Shown: one piece after another, positions 25,201 to 33,173 of the stretch
How the letters are laid out: every line of letters starts with the position of its first letter
Numbering within the stretch: position 1 is the first letter of the stretch
NCBI GenBank assembly: GCA_027031265.1
Contig: JALVRO010000203.1
Coordinates: forward strand, 1 to 33,173
Length of the DNA stretch: 33,173 nt
DNA from: Bacteroidales bacterium
Lineage (GTDB): Bacteria > Bacteroidota > Bacteroidia > Bacteroidales > S143-33
Direction of reading: 5' to 3'
Notes under the pieces: model-generated
What the model was told of the DNA's origin: nothing
Databases searched by the model: none
What the model saw: only the letters and a program-made list of their open reading frames with translations
Position numbers and translations under genes: made by a program

Positions 25201-25422
25201 ATCTGGAGACCACACAGGAGCATATTCATAAAAAGACGAAACTGTCAAGGGAATAGCTTCTCCTCCTTTTACTGGCACTTTCCAGATATTACCTTTGTAT
25301 TCGAAAGCTATGTACTTACCATCAGGAGATATGGCAGGATAGCGTAGCCAGGAGGCAGGTTCCTGACTCTTTAACCAAAACCCTGACAATAAGATAATTA
25401 AAAACAATAAGATTCTTTTCAT
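22225..25422 (-). CDS. tricorn-like S41 peptidase (PD40 propeller, PDZ, tail-specific protease core)
   Basis: A 1065-residue exported serine peptidase of family S41 (tricorn type). A signal peptide (MKRILLFLIILLSGFWLKSQ) is followed by repeated WD40-like PD40 blades with the SPDGKYIA pattern (about residues 25-560) and a Lys-rich linker (KEKQKKQKKDTTKK, about 575). After more propeller comes the C1 helical region with YDPNMQGVDW (about 710), a PDZ domain (about 770-840, GPGVKIAEI ... PGDLIVSID) and the C2 core with IDTRYNTGG. The likely nucleophile Ser is in NESNYSDGYGFP near 966, where the family has it. The length is normal. It probably degrades peptides in the periplasm. It is monocistronic with a strong downstream hairpin and is divergent from the amidohydrolase gene. 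Confidence 0.94.
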   Translation of the reverse strand: MKRILLFLIILLSGFWLKSQEPASWLRYPAISPDGKYIAFEYKGNIWKVPVKGGEAIPLTVSSFYEYAPVWSPDGKYIAYASDEFGNFDIFLMPAMGGKSIRLTYYSGNEKPWAFSPDGQFVLYTTFFQKDPNGLQFPTGWLTELYEISIDAKTFKQVLSTPAEHVSFMKDGRRFVYQDIKGVEDFWRKHHHSPVTRDIWVYNPQTGKHIRLTNFVGEDREPVVSPDGQWIYYLTEQFNNTFNVAKMKADGTGQPMQLTSFERNPVRFLTISNDGTLCFSYDGHIYTLRDGGKPQIVKVKINYAGLDPKPEYKVFTSDATEMSVSPDGKYVAIVVRGDVYVVSVETGSTRQITNTPEQERSVDFSPDGKAVVYAGERDGSWNIYMTKIDDRDASSFILARKLKEETVIATPAEEFQPKFSPDGREVAYLENRTTLRVIHLKTKKTRTVLDGKYNYSYSDGDQWFDWSPDGRWLLVTFSPHVLFITDVGLVKADGSGKLHNITQSGYEDSAPKWVMNGKAMIWFSDRQGYRSHGSWGAEDDVYLMFFDQKAYDVFNMPDDQYKAWKEKQKKQKKDTTKKIKPLKLDLQNLEERIVRLTRYSARISDAVLTNDGETLFYIARYEEGYGLWRVKVREHETKLVTKLSGPASIFLTNNGKTLFLLSNNGSIKKINTQSLERSNVSYQAEKVIDYYAEKAYLFDHVWREMKEKFYDPNMQGVDWEYYGRHYRQFLPSINNNYDFAEMLSEMLGELNASHTGSGYRDYRKDRDRTASLGLLYDLSYTGPGVKIAEILERGPFFNDETQAKPGDLIVSIDNQPVNNMQDLFRLLNHKTGKIVVVGLKRGAREWTETVTPISRGGEVNILYKRWVRKMRDHTHKLSNGHIGYVHVRAMNSSSFRQVYSDALGREARYDAIIIDTRYNTGGWLHDDLVTLFGGRKYVEFWPRGRYFGYEPFTKWIKKSVVLVNESNYSDGYGFPYAYHTLRLGKLIGMPIAGTMTAVWWETLMDPTLYFGIPQVGAKDLKGHYLENQQLDPDVKVWNDYDKIIKGQDQQLETAVQVLLKELEQK

Positions 25423-25493
25423 GACTAAAACTTATTTATGTTTATATGTTTATCTTTTCAACCAAATTAGCAAAAAATTTCTCATTTAATAAT

Positions 25494-25501
25494 TATTTTT
25501 G
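25494..25501 (+). promoter_or_regulatory. -7 box (TAnnTTTG) before the amidohydrolase gene
   Basis: TATTTTTG lies 20 nt before the ATG in the 99-nt divergent gap with the S41 peptidase gene. The 5' untranslated region would be very short. No good -33 box was found. Confidence 0.4.
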
Positions 25502-25521
25502 GTATGCTAAACTAAACAATC

Positions 25522-26823
25522 ATGAAAACACCCATCTACGACACTCATTGCCACCTTCTTTACAAAGGATATATAACACGCCGTATCCTCTACACCCTAC
25601 TGGATTTGATGTCAGATCTTGACAAACTCATAAGCTACAATAAATTTAAAAATGAAGCCACACAAAAACAAAAAATAAAAATCTCATCATTGATAAAACG
25701 CACAATAAATGTGATAAACCTGATGATGTCTTCCTCATCCCAGGACGTCCTCCATCATCTCGAACACAGCTATGGACAGATGGACCTTATTATAGTTCCT
25801 CTTGCTTATGATGTATCATCCTGCTTTCAAGAAGCTTACGCACAGGATATTAGCACACTAACAATAAGACAGGAACGTGACCTGCTTAACGATATCAGGA
25901 ATGACTTACTCTTTATACTGGATAGGTATGTACAGAAGCTCACACATTACAAAATTTTTTCTCAATTAAAGAGTCTTCATAACAAACTCGAACTACTGAC
26001 TAACAACAAAAACACAGAGACTAGAGCTCTCAATAGCAAGGATGTATATATGTTTCAGCTAAACCAGCTACTGGAGCTAAAGCAGGCATATCCAGGGCGC
26101 GTTTATCCTTTCCTCTACGTGGATCCAAGACGGGCACACACACTCAGACTAGCTAAAGAGCTTGTTGGCAAAGACAAACCATTTCTGGGAATAAAACTAT
26201 ACACACCAAATGGTTATTCACCCCTTGATCAGAATCTGCTTGAACTATACGAATACTGTCAGCAAGAGCAAATCCCTATCACTGCACACAATGCTTATGG
26301 CGGCTTCTCCACATTTGTAAAAAAACTTGAGATAAAAGGGGGCTTTTTCCGCAACGGTCAGATTATTGAACATAATGGCTGGATAGAATTCGAAACAGAC
26401 TTTTTCACTTCTCCTCACAAGGCTATTCTCGAGAGGGCTGAGAGACTTAACCATCCCATGCTCTGGGCTAAAGTCCTGGAACTTTTCCCTCAGCTACGAC
26501 TAAATCTAGCTCATTTTGGCGGAGATGGTAAGCACTGGCAAGAACATGTAATAAAACTAATGATTAAATACGCAAACGTCTACACTGATCTGTCCTGCCA
26601 GACCCAAGAGCGTATGCTCCAGCATATTAAGAAAAATTATCTCCATCTAGCACCACAAAAATTCCTCTATGGATCAGATTATTACCTGAACCTATTCTTC
26701 ATTGACAGTTTCCAGCAGTATTTTGCTAACTTTCTAAAAGTCTTTGACGACACAGAGCTTGAAAGACTGACTTACCAGAACGCACAGGCCTTTTTGTTCG
26801 CAAGCAAGAAGGTTATCAGCTAA
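25522..26823 (+). CDS. amidohydrolase family (Amidohydro_2-like) protein
   Basis: A 433-residue TIM-barrel metal-dependent hydrolase. The metal-binding H-x-H is in YDTHCHLL at the N-terminus, further likely ligands are in PITAHNAYGG and LNLAHFGG, and the terminal Asp motif is LYGSDYYLN. About 150 residues of helical, charged sequence (about 35-170) are inserted between the H-x-H and the rest of the barrel, more than in ordinary Amidohydro_2 proteins. No signal peptide is present, so it is cytosolic. The substrate is unknown; family members act as decarboxylases or lactone/amide hydrolases. The stop codon overlaps the stop of the convergent hypothetical gene by 4 nt. Confidence 0.85.
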   Translation: MKTPIYDTHCHLLYKGYITRRILYTLLDLMSDLDKLISYNKFKNEATQKQKIKISSLIKRTINVINLMMSSSSQDVLHHLEHSYGQMDLIIVPLAYDVSSCFQEAYAQDISTLTIRQERDLLNDIRNDLLFILDRYVQKLTHYKIFSQLKSLHNKLELLTNNKNTETRALNSKDVYMFQLNQLLELKQAYPGRVYPFLYVDPRRAHTLRLAKELVGKDKPFLGIKLYTPNGYSPLDQNLLELYEYCQQEQIPITAHNAYGGFSTFVKKLEIKGGFFRNGQIIEHNGWIEFETDFFTSPHKAILERAERLNHPMLWAKVLELFPQLRLNLAHFGGDGKHWQEHVIKLMIKYANVYTDLSCQTQERMLQHIKKNYLHLAPQKFLYGSDYYLNLFFIDSFQQYFANFLKVFDDTELERLTYQNAQAFLFASKKVIS

Positions 26824-27251
26824 CTATCCTTTGCCAATAGCCACTCTCGCGCCTCTTGCTCATCAGAAAAGAACCTTGTCTCAAACTTGTGAAAAATACG
26901 TTTCTCCTCAATTGTCTGTTGTACAGACAAAGTGGCTATCATGTGACGAGGTACTACAACTGCCAGTTTCTTTACACCTGATTCATTATATGCAGGCAAA
27001 AGAATATCATTTGCTTCTTGCTGTAATGTCAAAGATATAATAAACAACAAGTCCTTGGCCATCAAGAGGACATAAGGCTTTTTTTGCTGTCGAAGTACTC
27101 CGGCTGCTTTCCTTATTTCCTCAATATATTCCGAATCATTCATTTTTACTGTCTCTGGCAGCCAACGGTAGACTAATATATCCCCGTCAATCCACGCTTG
27201 TTGATATTTGGAATCAAGCAACATAAATATATTTTTTGTTAAATTTAACAA
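26820..27251 (-). CDS. hypothetical protein, possibly SpoIIAA/STAS-like
   Basis: 143 residues without a signal peptide or membrane segment. The alternation of strands and helices (GDILVYRWLPETVKM, YVLLMAKDLLF, KLAVVVPRHMIAT, HKFETRFFSDEQEAREWLL) resembles the SpoIIAA-like/STAS-like small proteins common in Bacteroidota, which end in F-F-x-x-x-x-x-A-x-x-W-L. I could not confirm the family. It starts 7 nt after the stop of the FAD/Fe-S dehydrogenase gene, so it is co-transcribed with it. A second Met nine codons in (MLLDSKYQQAW) is an equally likely start. It ends within the 3' end of the convergent amidohydrolase gene. Confidence 0.75.
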   Translation of the reverse strand: MLNLTKNIFMLLDSKYQQAWIDGDILVYRWLPETVKMNDSEYIEEIRKAAGVLRQQKKPYVLLMAKDLLFIISLTLQQEANDILLPAYNESGVKKLAVVVPRHMIATLSVQQTIEEKRIFHKFETRFFSDEQEAREWLLAKDS

Positions 27252-27258
27252 TTATTTC

Positions 27259-30147
27259 TCACCTGACCAAAGCCTCAAACAAAATTTCCACTGGATGATA
27301 AGTTCTCCGGCCTGTTCCATGCGCTATATGATGACGGCAGCTTGTACCAGGTGCTATTACCACAGTCTCTTGGGCAGCCTGCCTGATTGCTGGAAATAGC
27401 ACAAGATTACCAACCTTCATAGATAGTTCATAATGCTCTTTTTCATAACCAAAAGAACCAGCCATACCGCAACATCCTGATGGAATTTCCTCGATTTCGT
27501 AATTCTCTGGCAGAGATAAAACCCGGTGTGTGTATTTTGTGCTGGACAATGCTTTCTGATAACAATGCCCATGAAAGATGATTTTCTTCCTGTCCTTTAC
27601 AAACCAGTCACCGGTAATGTGCCCTGCCTCTGCTTCCCGTGACACAAACTCTTCGAAAGTATATGTCCACTGCGCGATATTCTTTGCTTCCTCTAACAAA
27701 GACCTATCTACAAGGTCCACTGCCTCGTCCCTGAATGTTAGTATTGCCGACGGTTCCAGGCCTACTAGTGGTGTGTGCTCTGAAATTTTACCAGCCAATC
27801 GATAGATGTTTTTGTTAATGATTTTCCTGGCCTGCTTGAGCAATCCTTTTGATAAATATGTGCGGCCACTTACCTCAATGTTTGGAATAATAACTTCATA
27901 TCCAAGGCGTTCGAAGAACAACACAGCCTTGATACCTATGTCACTGTCATATTGATTTGTAAATTCATCAATAAACAGGTACAGGTGGCGATCGCTTTCA
28001 GATCTTCTGTGCTTTGTGTACCACCACCTAACAGTCTGCCTCGTAAGCTCTGGTAGGTCTCTTTCAGGAGCAAAGCCTGTCCAGCTCATCATAATCTTTA
28101 GTAACTTACTGTTTAACAGCCAGTTGGCAAGACGTGGAAAAAGTAGCATTATCTTGTTAAACACAGGGAGATTGGCTATAAGCCATGTCCTGAGAGGCAC
28201 ACCATGGATGTCATAATAATGTTGCAAAAACTCCTGTTTGAGCTTTGTCATATCCACATTGGCCGGACACTCGGCCTTACAAGCCTTACACATCAGGCAG
28301 TTATCAAGAATCTCATATAGCTCTTTCTGGGTAAAATCCCCAGGCTTTTTGCTGCCTACCAGAATTTCACGAAGCATGTTTGCCCTGGCACGTGTGGAGT
28401 AATATTCATCTTCTGTGGCTTTGTACGAAGGACACATTGTGCCACCGACTATCTGCTTCTGACGGCAATTGGCAGAACCATTACATTTCAAAGCTAATTT
28501 CTCGAAACCACCTTCGCTATCATAACGGAAATAAGTCTGCACCTTTGGCATGTTCCATTCCACAGGCACACGCAAGTCCTGGTCCATAGGCGGTGTATCC
28601 ACTATTTTCCCCGGGTTAAAAATATTCTCAGGATCCCATGTGCGCTTTATCTGGCGAAACATCCCATAAATATCCTGGCCATAGAAAAATGGTATCAACT
28701 CACCACGCAGCCGGCCGTCGCCATGCTCGCCGCTCAGAGAACCACGATATTTCTTGACCAGGGCGGCAATGTCATAAGCTATTGAACGAAAACGGCGAAG
28801 GTCTTCCCTATCTCGCAGGTTAAGCACAGGACGCAGGTGCAGTTCGCCGCTCCCAATGTGAGCGTAATAAACGCAAGAAGTATTATAGCGGTCCAATACC
28901 TGCTGCACCTCACGAATATAATCAGGTAAGTACTTGGGCGCCACTGCCGTATCTTCTATTACGCTCACTGGTCGCGCCTTCCCATACAAATTTGGCAACA
29001 CACCAAGGCCAGCATTGCGCAGTTTCCACACACGTTGAATGTCTGCATTCCATATCAAAGGAAAGTAATAACCTAAACCCCCACGTCGCATAGCCTCCTC
29101 CATGTCTTTTGCCCAGGCCATTATCTCCTGCTGTGTCTCTGCCATAAATTCCACAATCAGTATGGCACCAGGGTCCCCCTGTACAAAAAAGCGGTTTTTT
29201 CTTTGCTCTGGGTTATCCTTTGTCAATTCGAGCACCGTACTATCCATTAGCTCCACAGCTGCTGGCTCAAAGTCCAGAGCAATCAAATTGGCATAAAAGG
29301 CATGCTCTAGTTTCTTCAGATGCACGGCTACCACAGCCCTATGTCCAGGCGGCAGGGGCGACAGCTCAAGCTTAAATTCTGTAAAAAACATCAATGTTCC
29401 TTCACTACCTGCCAGAAGACGGGCAAAGTTGAACCTCCCCCTGCCGCCAAAAGGCTCTGTGTCCAGCAAAAGATCAAGAGCATAACCAGTATTACGTCGC
29501 TTCACATCTGGATCAGGGTAATTGTGCCGAATCAGTTCACGGCGTTTTTCGTCATTGAGTAGGTTGTAGATCTGGCGGTAAATTTTCCCTTCCAATGTCT
29601 GTAACTGTAATTTTTGCTTAAATTCCTCGCTGGTTAGCGGACCAAAGGTGACATAGCTCCCATCTGACAGAAAGCCGCTTACTTGCAGCAATTTATCGCG
29701 TGTAGATCCATAAACCAGTGAATGCAGACCCGAAGCATTATTACCCACCATGCCTCCTAGTGTGCAACGTGTGCCTGACGAAGTCTCTGGACCAAATAGC
29801 AGGCCATAAGGCTCAAGCTTTTTATTCAGCTCTGCCCACACAATGCCTGGCTGTACACATGCCCATCTTTCCTTCTCATTGACCTCCAATAGCTGTGTCA
29901 TATACCGTGATACATCCACGACTATGCCCTCGCCTACTACCTGGCCAGCAAGCGATGTTCCTGCACCACGCGGTATCAAAGGCAAACCATTACTGCGTGC
30001 AAACTCTATCAGAGCCAGAATATCCTCATTACTACGTGGAAAGGCCACAGCAATTGGTATTTTTTTATATTCCGAAGCATCCGTGGCATATATTGTACGA
30101 ATCGAAAGATCTGTGTGTATTTCTCCTCTGAAGCCTTTGATTCTCAT
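27259..30147 (-). CDS. FAD-linked oxidase / Fe-S dehydrogenase (D-2-hydroxyacid dehydrogenase, GlcD-GlpC fusion type)
   Basis: A 962-residue fusion like YdiJ/Dld-II proteins, which oxidise D-2-hydroxyacids such as D-lactate or D-2-hydroxyglutarate and pass electrons to the membrane. Residues ~30-190 are the FAD_binding_4 domain (IPRGAGTSLAGQVVGEG, GNNASGLHSLVYGS). Residues ~225-495 are the FAD-oxidase C domain (SGEHGDGRLRGE, NPGKIVD). A first Cys cluster is CNGSANCRQ ... TMCPSYKAT (about 555). A 4Fe-4S motif CLMCKACKAECP is near 620, and a CCG domain near 890 reads PSGCCGMAGSFGYE. In the preceding half-domain the position often held by CCG reads VSGRTYLSKGLLKQA, with no cysteines. The substrate is not certain. 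Followed within 7 nt by a small co-transcribed gene. Confidence 0.92.
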   Translation of the reverse strand: MRIKGFRGEIHTDLSIRTIYATDASEYKKIPIAVAFPRSNEDILALIEFARSNGLPLIPRGAGTSLAGQVVGEGIVVDVSRYMTQLLEVNEKERWACVQPGIVWAELNKKLEPYGLLFGPETSSGTRCTLGGMVGNNASGLHSLVYGSTRDKLLQVSGFLSDGSYVTFGPLTSEEFKQKLQLQTLEGKIYRQIYNLLNDEKRRELIRHNYPDPDVKRRNTGYALDLLLDTEPFGGRGRFNFARLLAGSEGTLMFFTEFKLELSPLPPGHRAVVAVHLKKLEHAFYANLIALDFEPAAVELMDSTVLELTKDNPEQRKNRFFVQGDPGAILIVEFMAETQQEIMAWAKDMEEAMRRGGLGYYFPLIWNADIQRVWKLRNAGLGVLPNLYGKARPVSVIEDTAVAPKYLPDYIREVQQVLDRYNTSCVYYAHIGSGELHLRPVLNLRDREDLRRFRSIAYDIAALVKKYRGSLSGEHGDGRLRGELIPFFYGQDIYGMFRQIKRTWDPENIFNPGKIVDTPPMDQDLRVPVEWNMPKVQTYFRYDSEGGFEKLALKCNGSANCRQKQIVGGTMCPSYKATEDEYYSTRARANMLREILVGSKKPGDFTQKELYEILDNCLMCKACKAECPANVDMTKLKQEFLQHYYDIHGVPLRTWLIANLPVFNKIMLLFPRLANWLLNSKLLKIMMSWTGFAPERDLPELTRQTVRWWYTKHRRSESDRHLYLFIDEFTNQYDSDIGIKAVLFFERLGYEVIIPNIEVSGRTYLSKGLLKQARKIINKNIYRLAGKISEHTPLVGLEPSAILTFRDEAVDLVDRSLLEEAKNIAQWTYTFEEFVSREAEAGHITGDWFVKDRKKIIFHGHCYQKALSSTKYTHRVLSLPENYEIEEIPSGCCGMAGSFGYEKEHYELSMKVGNLVLFPAIRQAAQETVVIAPGTSCRHHIAHGTGRRTYHPVEILFEALVR

Positions 30148-30332
30148 ATTATTGCTTATTTTAAACGCTGCCTATAATGTGTATAAAGTTTTAAAAATTC
30201 CCTGTGCCAGACAAAAATTATTATATTATTCAATGATCCTATCTAATAACCTACTAATTATAAATGAATTACAAAACTCAAAGATCTTTAACCTCACGGT
30301 CACAATACAAAAAGTTATACCAGCTGTTATGC

Positions 30333-30361
30333 TTTTGTTTTTAGAGTTTTTTTTACCTTTG
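30333..30361 (+). promoter_or_regulatory. Bacteroidota-type promoter of valS
   Basis: TTTTG (30333-30337), a 16-nt spacer and TACCTTTG (30354-30361) precede the valS ATG by 39 nt. The spacer is slightly short for the consensus. No T-box or leader peptide was found in 30148-30400. Confidence 0.5.
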
Positions 30362-30400
30362 TATCAAATTTTTGAGAAATAAATAAAATCCACAACAGCT

Positions 30401-33067
30401 ATGGACAAGAATCTACCTAAGAATTTTGAGCCTTCACAAATCGAAGAAAAATGGTATGATTACTGGATGAAGCACAAACTTTTCCACTCCGAACCTGACG
30501 ACCGCAAACCATATACAATCGTGATCCCACCACCCAATGTGACGGGTGTTTTGCACATGGGACACATCCTTAACAACACAATACAGGATATTCTCATCCG
30601 CCATGCACGCATGAAAGGCTATAATGCCCTGTGGGTGCCTGGCACCGACCATGCTTCTATTGCTACAGAGGCCAAGGTAGTGGCTAAACTCAAAAAACAG
30701 GGCATTGACAAATATGACCTGACTCGCGAGCAGTTCCTCGAACATGCGTGGGAATGGACACACGAACATGGCGGTATCATTCTCAAGCAGCTGCGCAAAC
30801 TAGGGGCTTCTGCTGACTGGGACCGCACAAACTTCACTCTGGACGAACATTATTACCAGAGCGTTATCAAGGTGTTCGTTGACCTGTACAACAAAGGTCT
30901 TATTTATCGTGGCTACCGTATGGTCAACTGGGACCCTGAGGCCAAGACAGCCATTAGCGACGAAGAGGTCATTTACAAAGAAATACCTGGCAAGTTATGG
31001 TATGTCAAATATCCCGTTGTTGGCGAGGACGACGCTATAGTCATTGCTACCACACGTCCCGAAACAATTCTTGCTGACACTGCTATTGCCGTCAATCCAC
31101 AGGACGAGCGCTATAAAAAATACATTGGCAAGAAAGTCATTGTTCCCCTCATTGAGCGTGAAATACCTGTCATTGCTGATGATTACGTTGATCCTGTATT
31201 TGGTACTGGTGCCCTGAAAGTGACACCTGCACACGACCCTAACGACTATGAAATAGGCCAGCGTCATAACCTCGAAGTTATTGACATCTTTAACGAAGAC
31301 GCCACACTGAACGAAAATGCAAAATTCTTCGTAGGCAAAGACCGCTTTGAGGCACAGAAACTAATGGTCGAGGAGCTCGACAGGCGCGGTCTTCTGGTCA
31401 AAGAAGAAGATTACTTGCACAATGTTGGCTTCTCCCAGCGTACAGATGTGCCAATCGAGCCACGCCTGTCCAAACAGTGGTTTCTGAAGATGAAGCCCCT
31501 GGCAGAGCCGGCCCTGAAGGCTGTGATGGATGGCGAAATCCGCTTTGTTCCTGAGATGTTTAAGAACACCTATCGCCACTGGATGGAAAACATACGTGAC
31601 TGGAACATCTCACGCCAGCTATGGTGGGGACATCGTATTCCTGCATACTACATCCGCGACACAGAAGAGTTTGTCGTAGCAGAGACCAAGGAACAGGCGC
31701 TTGAGCTGGCTAAAGAAAAAACTGGTGACCAGAGCCTAACAATGGATGATCTGCATCAAGACCCAGACACACTCGACACATGGTTCTCTTCATGGCTATG
31801 GCCAATAGCCGTATTCGATGGCATACGTCATCCTGACAATCCTGACATCAATTATTATTACCCAACAAGTGTGCTGGTCACTGGTCATGATATTATTTTC
31901 TTCTGGGTAGCCCGTATGATAATGGCTGGTTATCATTACCGTGGCACTTATCCATTCAAGGATGTATATTTCACAGGCATGGTTCGTGATAATCAGGGCC
32001 GTAAGATGTCCAAATCGCTTGGTAATTCTCCTGATCCTCTGGACCTAATTTCAAAATATGGTGCAGACGGAGTGCGCTTTGGTATTCTCTCATGCTCCCC
32101 AGCTGGTGGTGACCTGCTTTACAAAGATGACCTACCTCAGCAAGGACGTAACTTTGCCAACAAAATATGGAATGCTTTCCGCCTTATCTCTATGTGGAAA
32201 GTAGACGAAACTCTGGGACAGCCTGCTGTCAACAAAGTAGCTGTAGAATGGTTTGAACATAAGCTAAACTCAGTTATTGACCAGACTGAGAAAATGTATG
32301 ATAATTATCGACTTTCTGAGATTCTGATGACCCTTTACCAACTCTTCTGGGATGACTTTGCATCATGGTACCTGGAGATTATCAAGCCTAAGTTTAACAA
32401 AGAAAAAAATACTGCTTTCATAGACCGTCATACTCTGGAAGCAACAAAATCCTTCTTCGACAGCCTGCTTCGCCTCTTGCATCCTTTCATGCCATTTATT
32501 ACCGAAGAGCTGTGGCAGAAGCTGAAAGAGCGCAAACAAGGACAGAGTATCATGTATGCTCCTTATCCAGAGGCTAAAGGATATGACCAGCAGTTACTTG
32601 AGCTTTTTGAGGACACGAAGAAAATTATCAGCACCATCCGTTCTCTCAGAAAAGAATATAAAATTGAGCCCCAGCAAAAACTTAACATCAAGGTGCGTGT
32701 CATCGACGGACAATATAATAGTACATTTGATGATGTTATACGTAAACTCTCAGGCATTGACCAGATAGAGCTTATTAATGATAAAATCAAAGGCGCTAAA
32801 GTCTTTATGATAAAGACTCTGGAATATAACATACCTCTTGGAGACCTGATTGATCTCAAAAAAGAACTCATTGACCTAATAGAACAGTACGATTATCAAA
32901 AAGGTTTCCTTCAGTCTGTACTAAAGAAACTTAACAATGAGAAATTCCTCTCTCGTGCGCCTGAGCAGGTTGTAGCCCGCGAAAAAGAGAAGAAAGCTAG
33001 TGCCGAGGCTAAGCTAAAGGCACTGAAAGAACAGATCAGTGAACTAATGGGCTTATTCCTTGACTAA
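30401..33067 (+). CDS. valS: valyl-tRNA synthetase
   Basis: An 888-residue class I aminoacyl-tRNA synthetase that charges tRNA-Val. The family start EKWYDYWMKHKLF is followed by IPPPNVTGVLHMGHILN, with the HIGH-type motif HMGH at 52-55, then the CP1 editing domain (TTRPETILADTAIAV, TPAHDPNDYEIG). The catalytic KMSKS is at 534-538 (GRKMSKSLGNSPDP). The anticodon-binding region follows (HPFMPFITEELWQ), and the C-terminal coiled coil is at about 820-888 (LIDLIEQYDYQKGFLQSVLKKL). The NVTG and HDPNDYEIG motifs separate it from IleRS. Full length and intact. It is monocistronic with a promoter-like sequence upstream and a strong terminator. Confidence 0.97.
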   Translation: MDKNLPKNFEPSQIEEKWYDYWMKHKLFHSEPDDRKPYTIVIPPPNVTGVLHMGHILNNTIQDILIRHARMKGYNALWVPGTDHASIATEAKVVAKLKKQGIDKYDLTREQFLEHAWEWTHEHGGIILKQLRKLGASADWDRTNFTLDEHYYQSVIKVFVDLYNKGLIYRGYRMVNWDPEAKTAISDEEVIYKEIPGKLWYVKYPVVGEDDAIVIATTRPETILADTAIAVNPQDERYKKYIGKKVIVPLIEREIPVIADDYVDPVFGTGALKVTPAHDPNDYEIGQRHNLEVIDIFNEDATLNENAKFFVGKDRFEAQKLMVEELDRRGLLVKEEDYLHNVGFSQRTDVPIEPRLSKQWFLKMKPLAEPALKAVMDGEIRFVPEMFKNTYRHWMENIRDWNISRQLWWGHRIPAYYIRDTEEFVVAETKEQALELAKEKTGDQSLTMDDLHQDPDTLDTWFSSWLWPIAVFDGIRHPDNPDINYYYPTSVLVTGHDIIFFWVARMIMAGYHYRGTYPFKDVYFTGMVRDNQGRKMSKSLGNSPDPLDLISKYGADGVRFGILSCSPAGGDLLYKDDLPQQGRNFANKIWNAFRLISMWKVDETLGQPAVNKVAVEWFEHKLNSVIDQTEKMYDNYRLSEILMTLYQLFWDDFASWYLEIIKPKFNKEKNTAFIDRHTLEATKSFFDSLLRLLHPFMPFITEELWQKLKERKQGQSIMYAPYPEAKGYDQQLLELFEDTKKIISTIRSLRKEYKIEPQQKLNIKVRVIDGQYNSTFDDVIRKLSGIDQIELINDKIKGAKVFMIKTLEYNIPLGDLIDLKKELIDLIEQYDYQKGFLQSVLKKLNNEKFLSRAPEQVVAREKEKKASAEAKLKALKEQISELMGLFLD

Positions 33068-33086
33068 CAAGTATATACATCTCCAA

Positions 33087-33123
33087 AAACGAAAATGGCG
33101 GCTATGTGCCGCCATTTTCGTTT
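33087..33123 (+). terminator. intrinsic terminator after valS
   Basis: AAACGAAAATGGCGGC and GCCGCCATTTTCGTTT form a perfect 16-bp stem with loop TATGT, 19 nt after the stop; the arms end in A and T runs, so it can be bidirectional. Nothing is recognised from 33124 to the window end. Confidence 0.9.
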
Positions 33124-33173
33124 CATCAAATTAAAATTGACCTTATACAATAAAATTATTATCTTCAACTTTT

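Noticed and set aside
29843-30382. 179-codon plus-strand ORF across the dehydrogenase start and the valS upstream region
   Set aside because: Its first 100 codons are antisense to the N-terminus of the FAD oxidase, and the remainder covers the valS promoter; it is a shadow ORF.
1-33173. CRISPR arrays, tRNA or rRNA genes, transposases, prophage genes
   Set aside because: None were seen on either strand; the only repeats are short and irregular.

Overview
The window comes from a member of the Bacteroidota (Bacteroidetes). The evidence is a secreted protein with a type IX secretion (T9SS) type A tail, a type I-beta DAHP synthase with a C-terminal chorismate mutase, several upstream boxes that fit the Bacteroidota promoter consensus TAnnTTTG, mostly weak Shine-Dalgarno sequences, and a gene set typical of the phylum (tricorn-type S41 peptidase, YitT, SSS symporter, PPC-like lipoprotein). 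The species cannot be named from the sequence.

Layout. 1-524 (-): 5' part of a class V aminotransferase, frameshifted near the window edge. 640-4508 (+): a small DUF2892 membrane protein, a large T9SS-exported FG-GAP/HYR protein and a cupin. 4509-4898: an inverted-repeat-bounded, RNA-like element. 4899-8095 (-): an overlapping three-gene aromatic amino acid operon (aminotransferase, tyrA, DAHP synthase-chorismate mutase). 8096-8534 (-): its leader. 8535-10097 (-): msrA and a YitT-family membrane protein, with a decayed second YitT copy behind it. 10504-17073 (+): IGHMBP2-like helicase, lipoprotein 5'-nucleotidase, PPC-like lipoprotein and an OmpA-family protein, most separated by strong terminators. 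17450-18784 (+): SSS symporter. 18785-22224: a repeat-rich non-coding tract, a helicase-nuclease protein (-) and a second copy of related repeats on its other side. 22225-25422 (-): tricorn-like S41 peptidase. 25522-26823 (+): amidohydrolase. 26820-30147 (-): FAD/Fe-S dehydrogenase followed by a small hypothetical. 30401-33067 (+): valS and its terminator.

Main discovery. The leader of the aromatic operon reads, on the minus strand, as two complete ribosome-mediated attenuators in series. A promoter (TTTG, 18 nt, TATATTTG) is followed by a 13-codon Phe/Tyr-rich leader peptide, an 11-bp antiterminator and an intrinsic terminator. About 30 nt further on comes a 25-codon leader peptide with 11 Phe/Tyr in 13 consecutive residues, a second 11-bp antiterminator and a second terminator, and then the first structural gene 28 nt later. 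Each antiterminator overlaps or lies just before its peptide's stop codon and competes with the 5' arm of its own terminator. The sequence therefore predicts that scarcity of charged tRNA-Phe or tRNA-Tyr must be sensed twice before the DAHP synthase, TyrA and aminotransferase genes are transcribed. There are no Trp codons in either peptide. Neither peptide is in the ORF track.

Secondary points: a possible structured RNA or miniature element at 4544-4736; hairpins with compensatory changes in the 18785-19219 repeat tract; repeats flanking the helicase-nuclease gene, consistent with an inserted segment; and a YitT gene relic.
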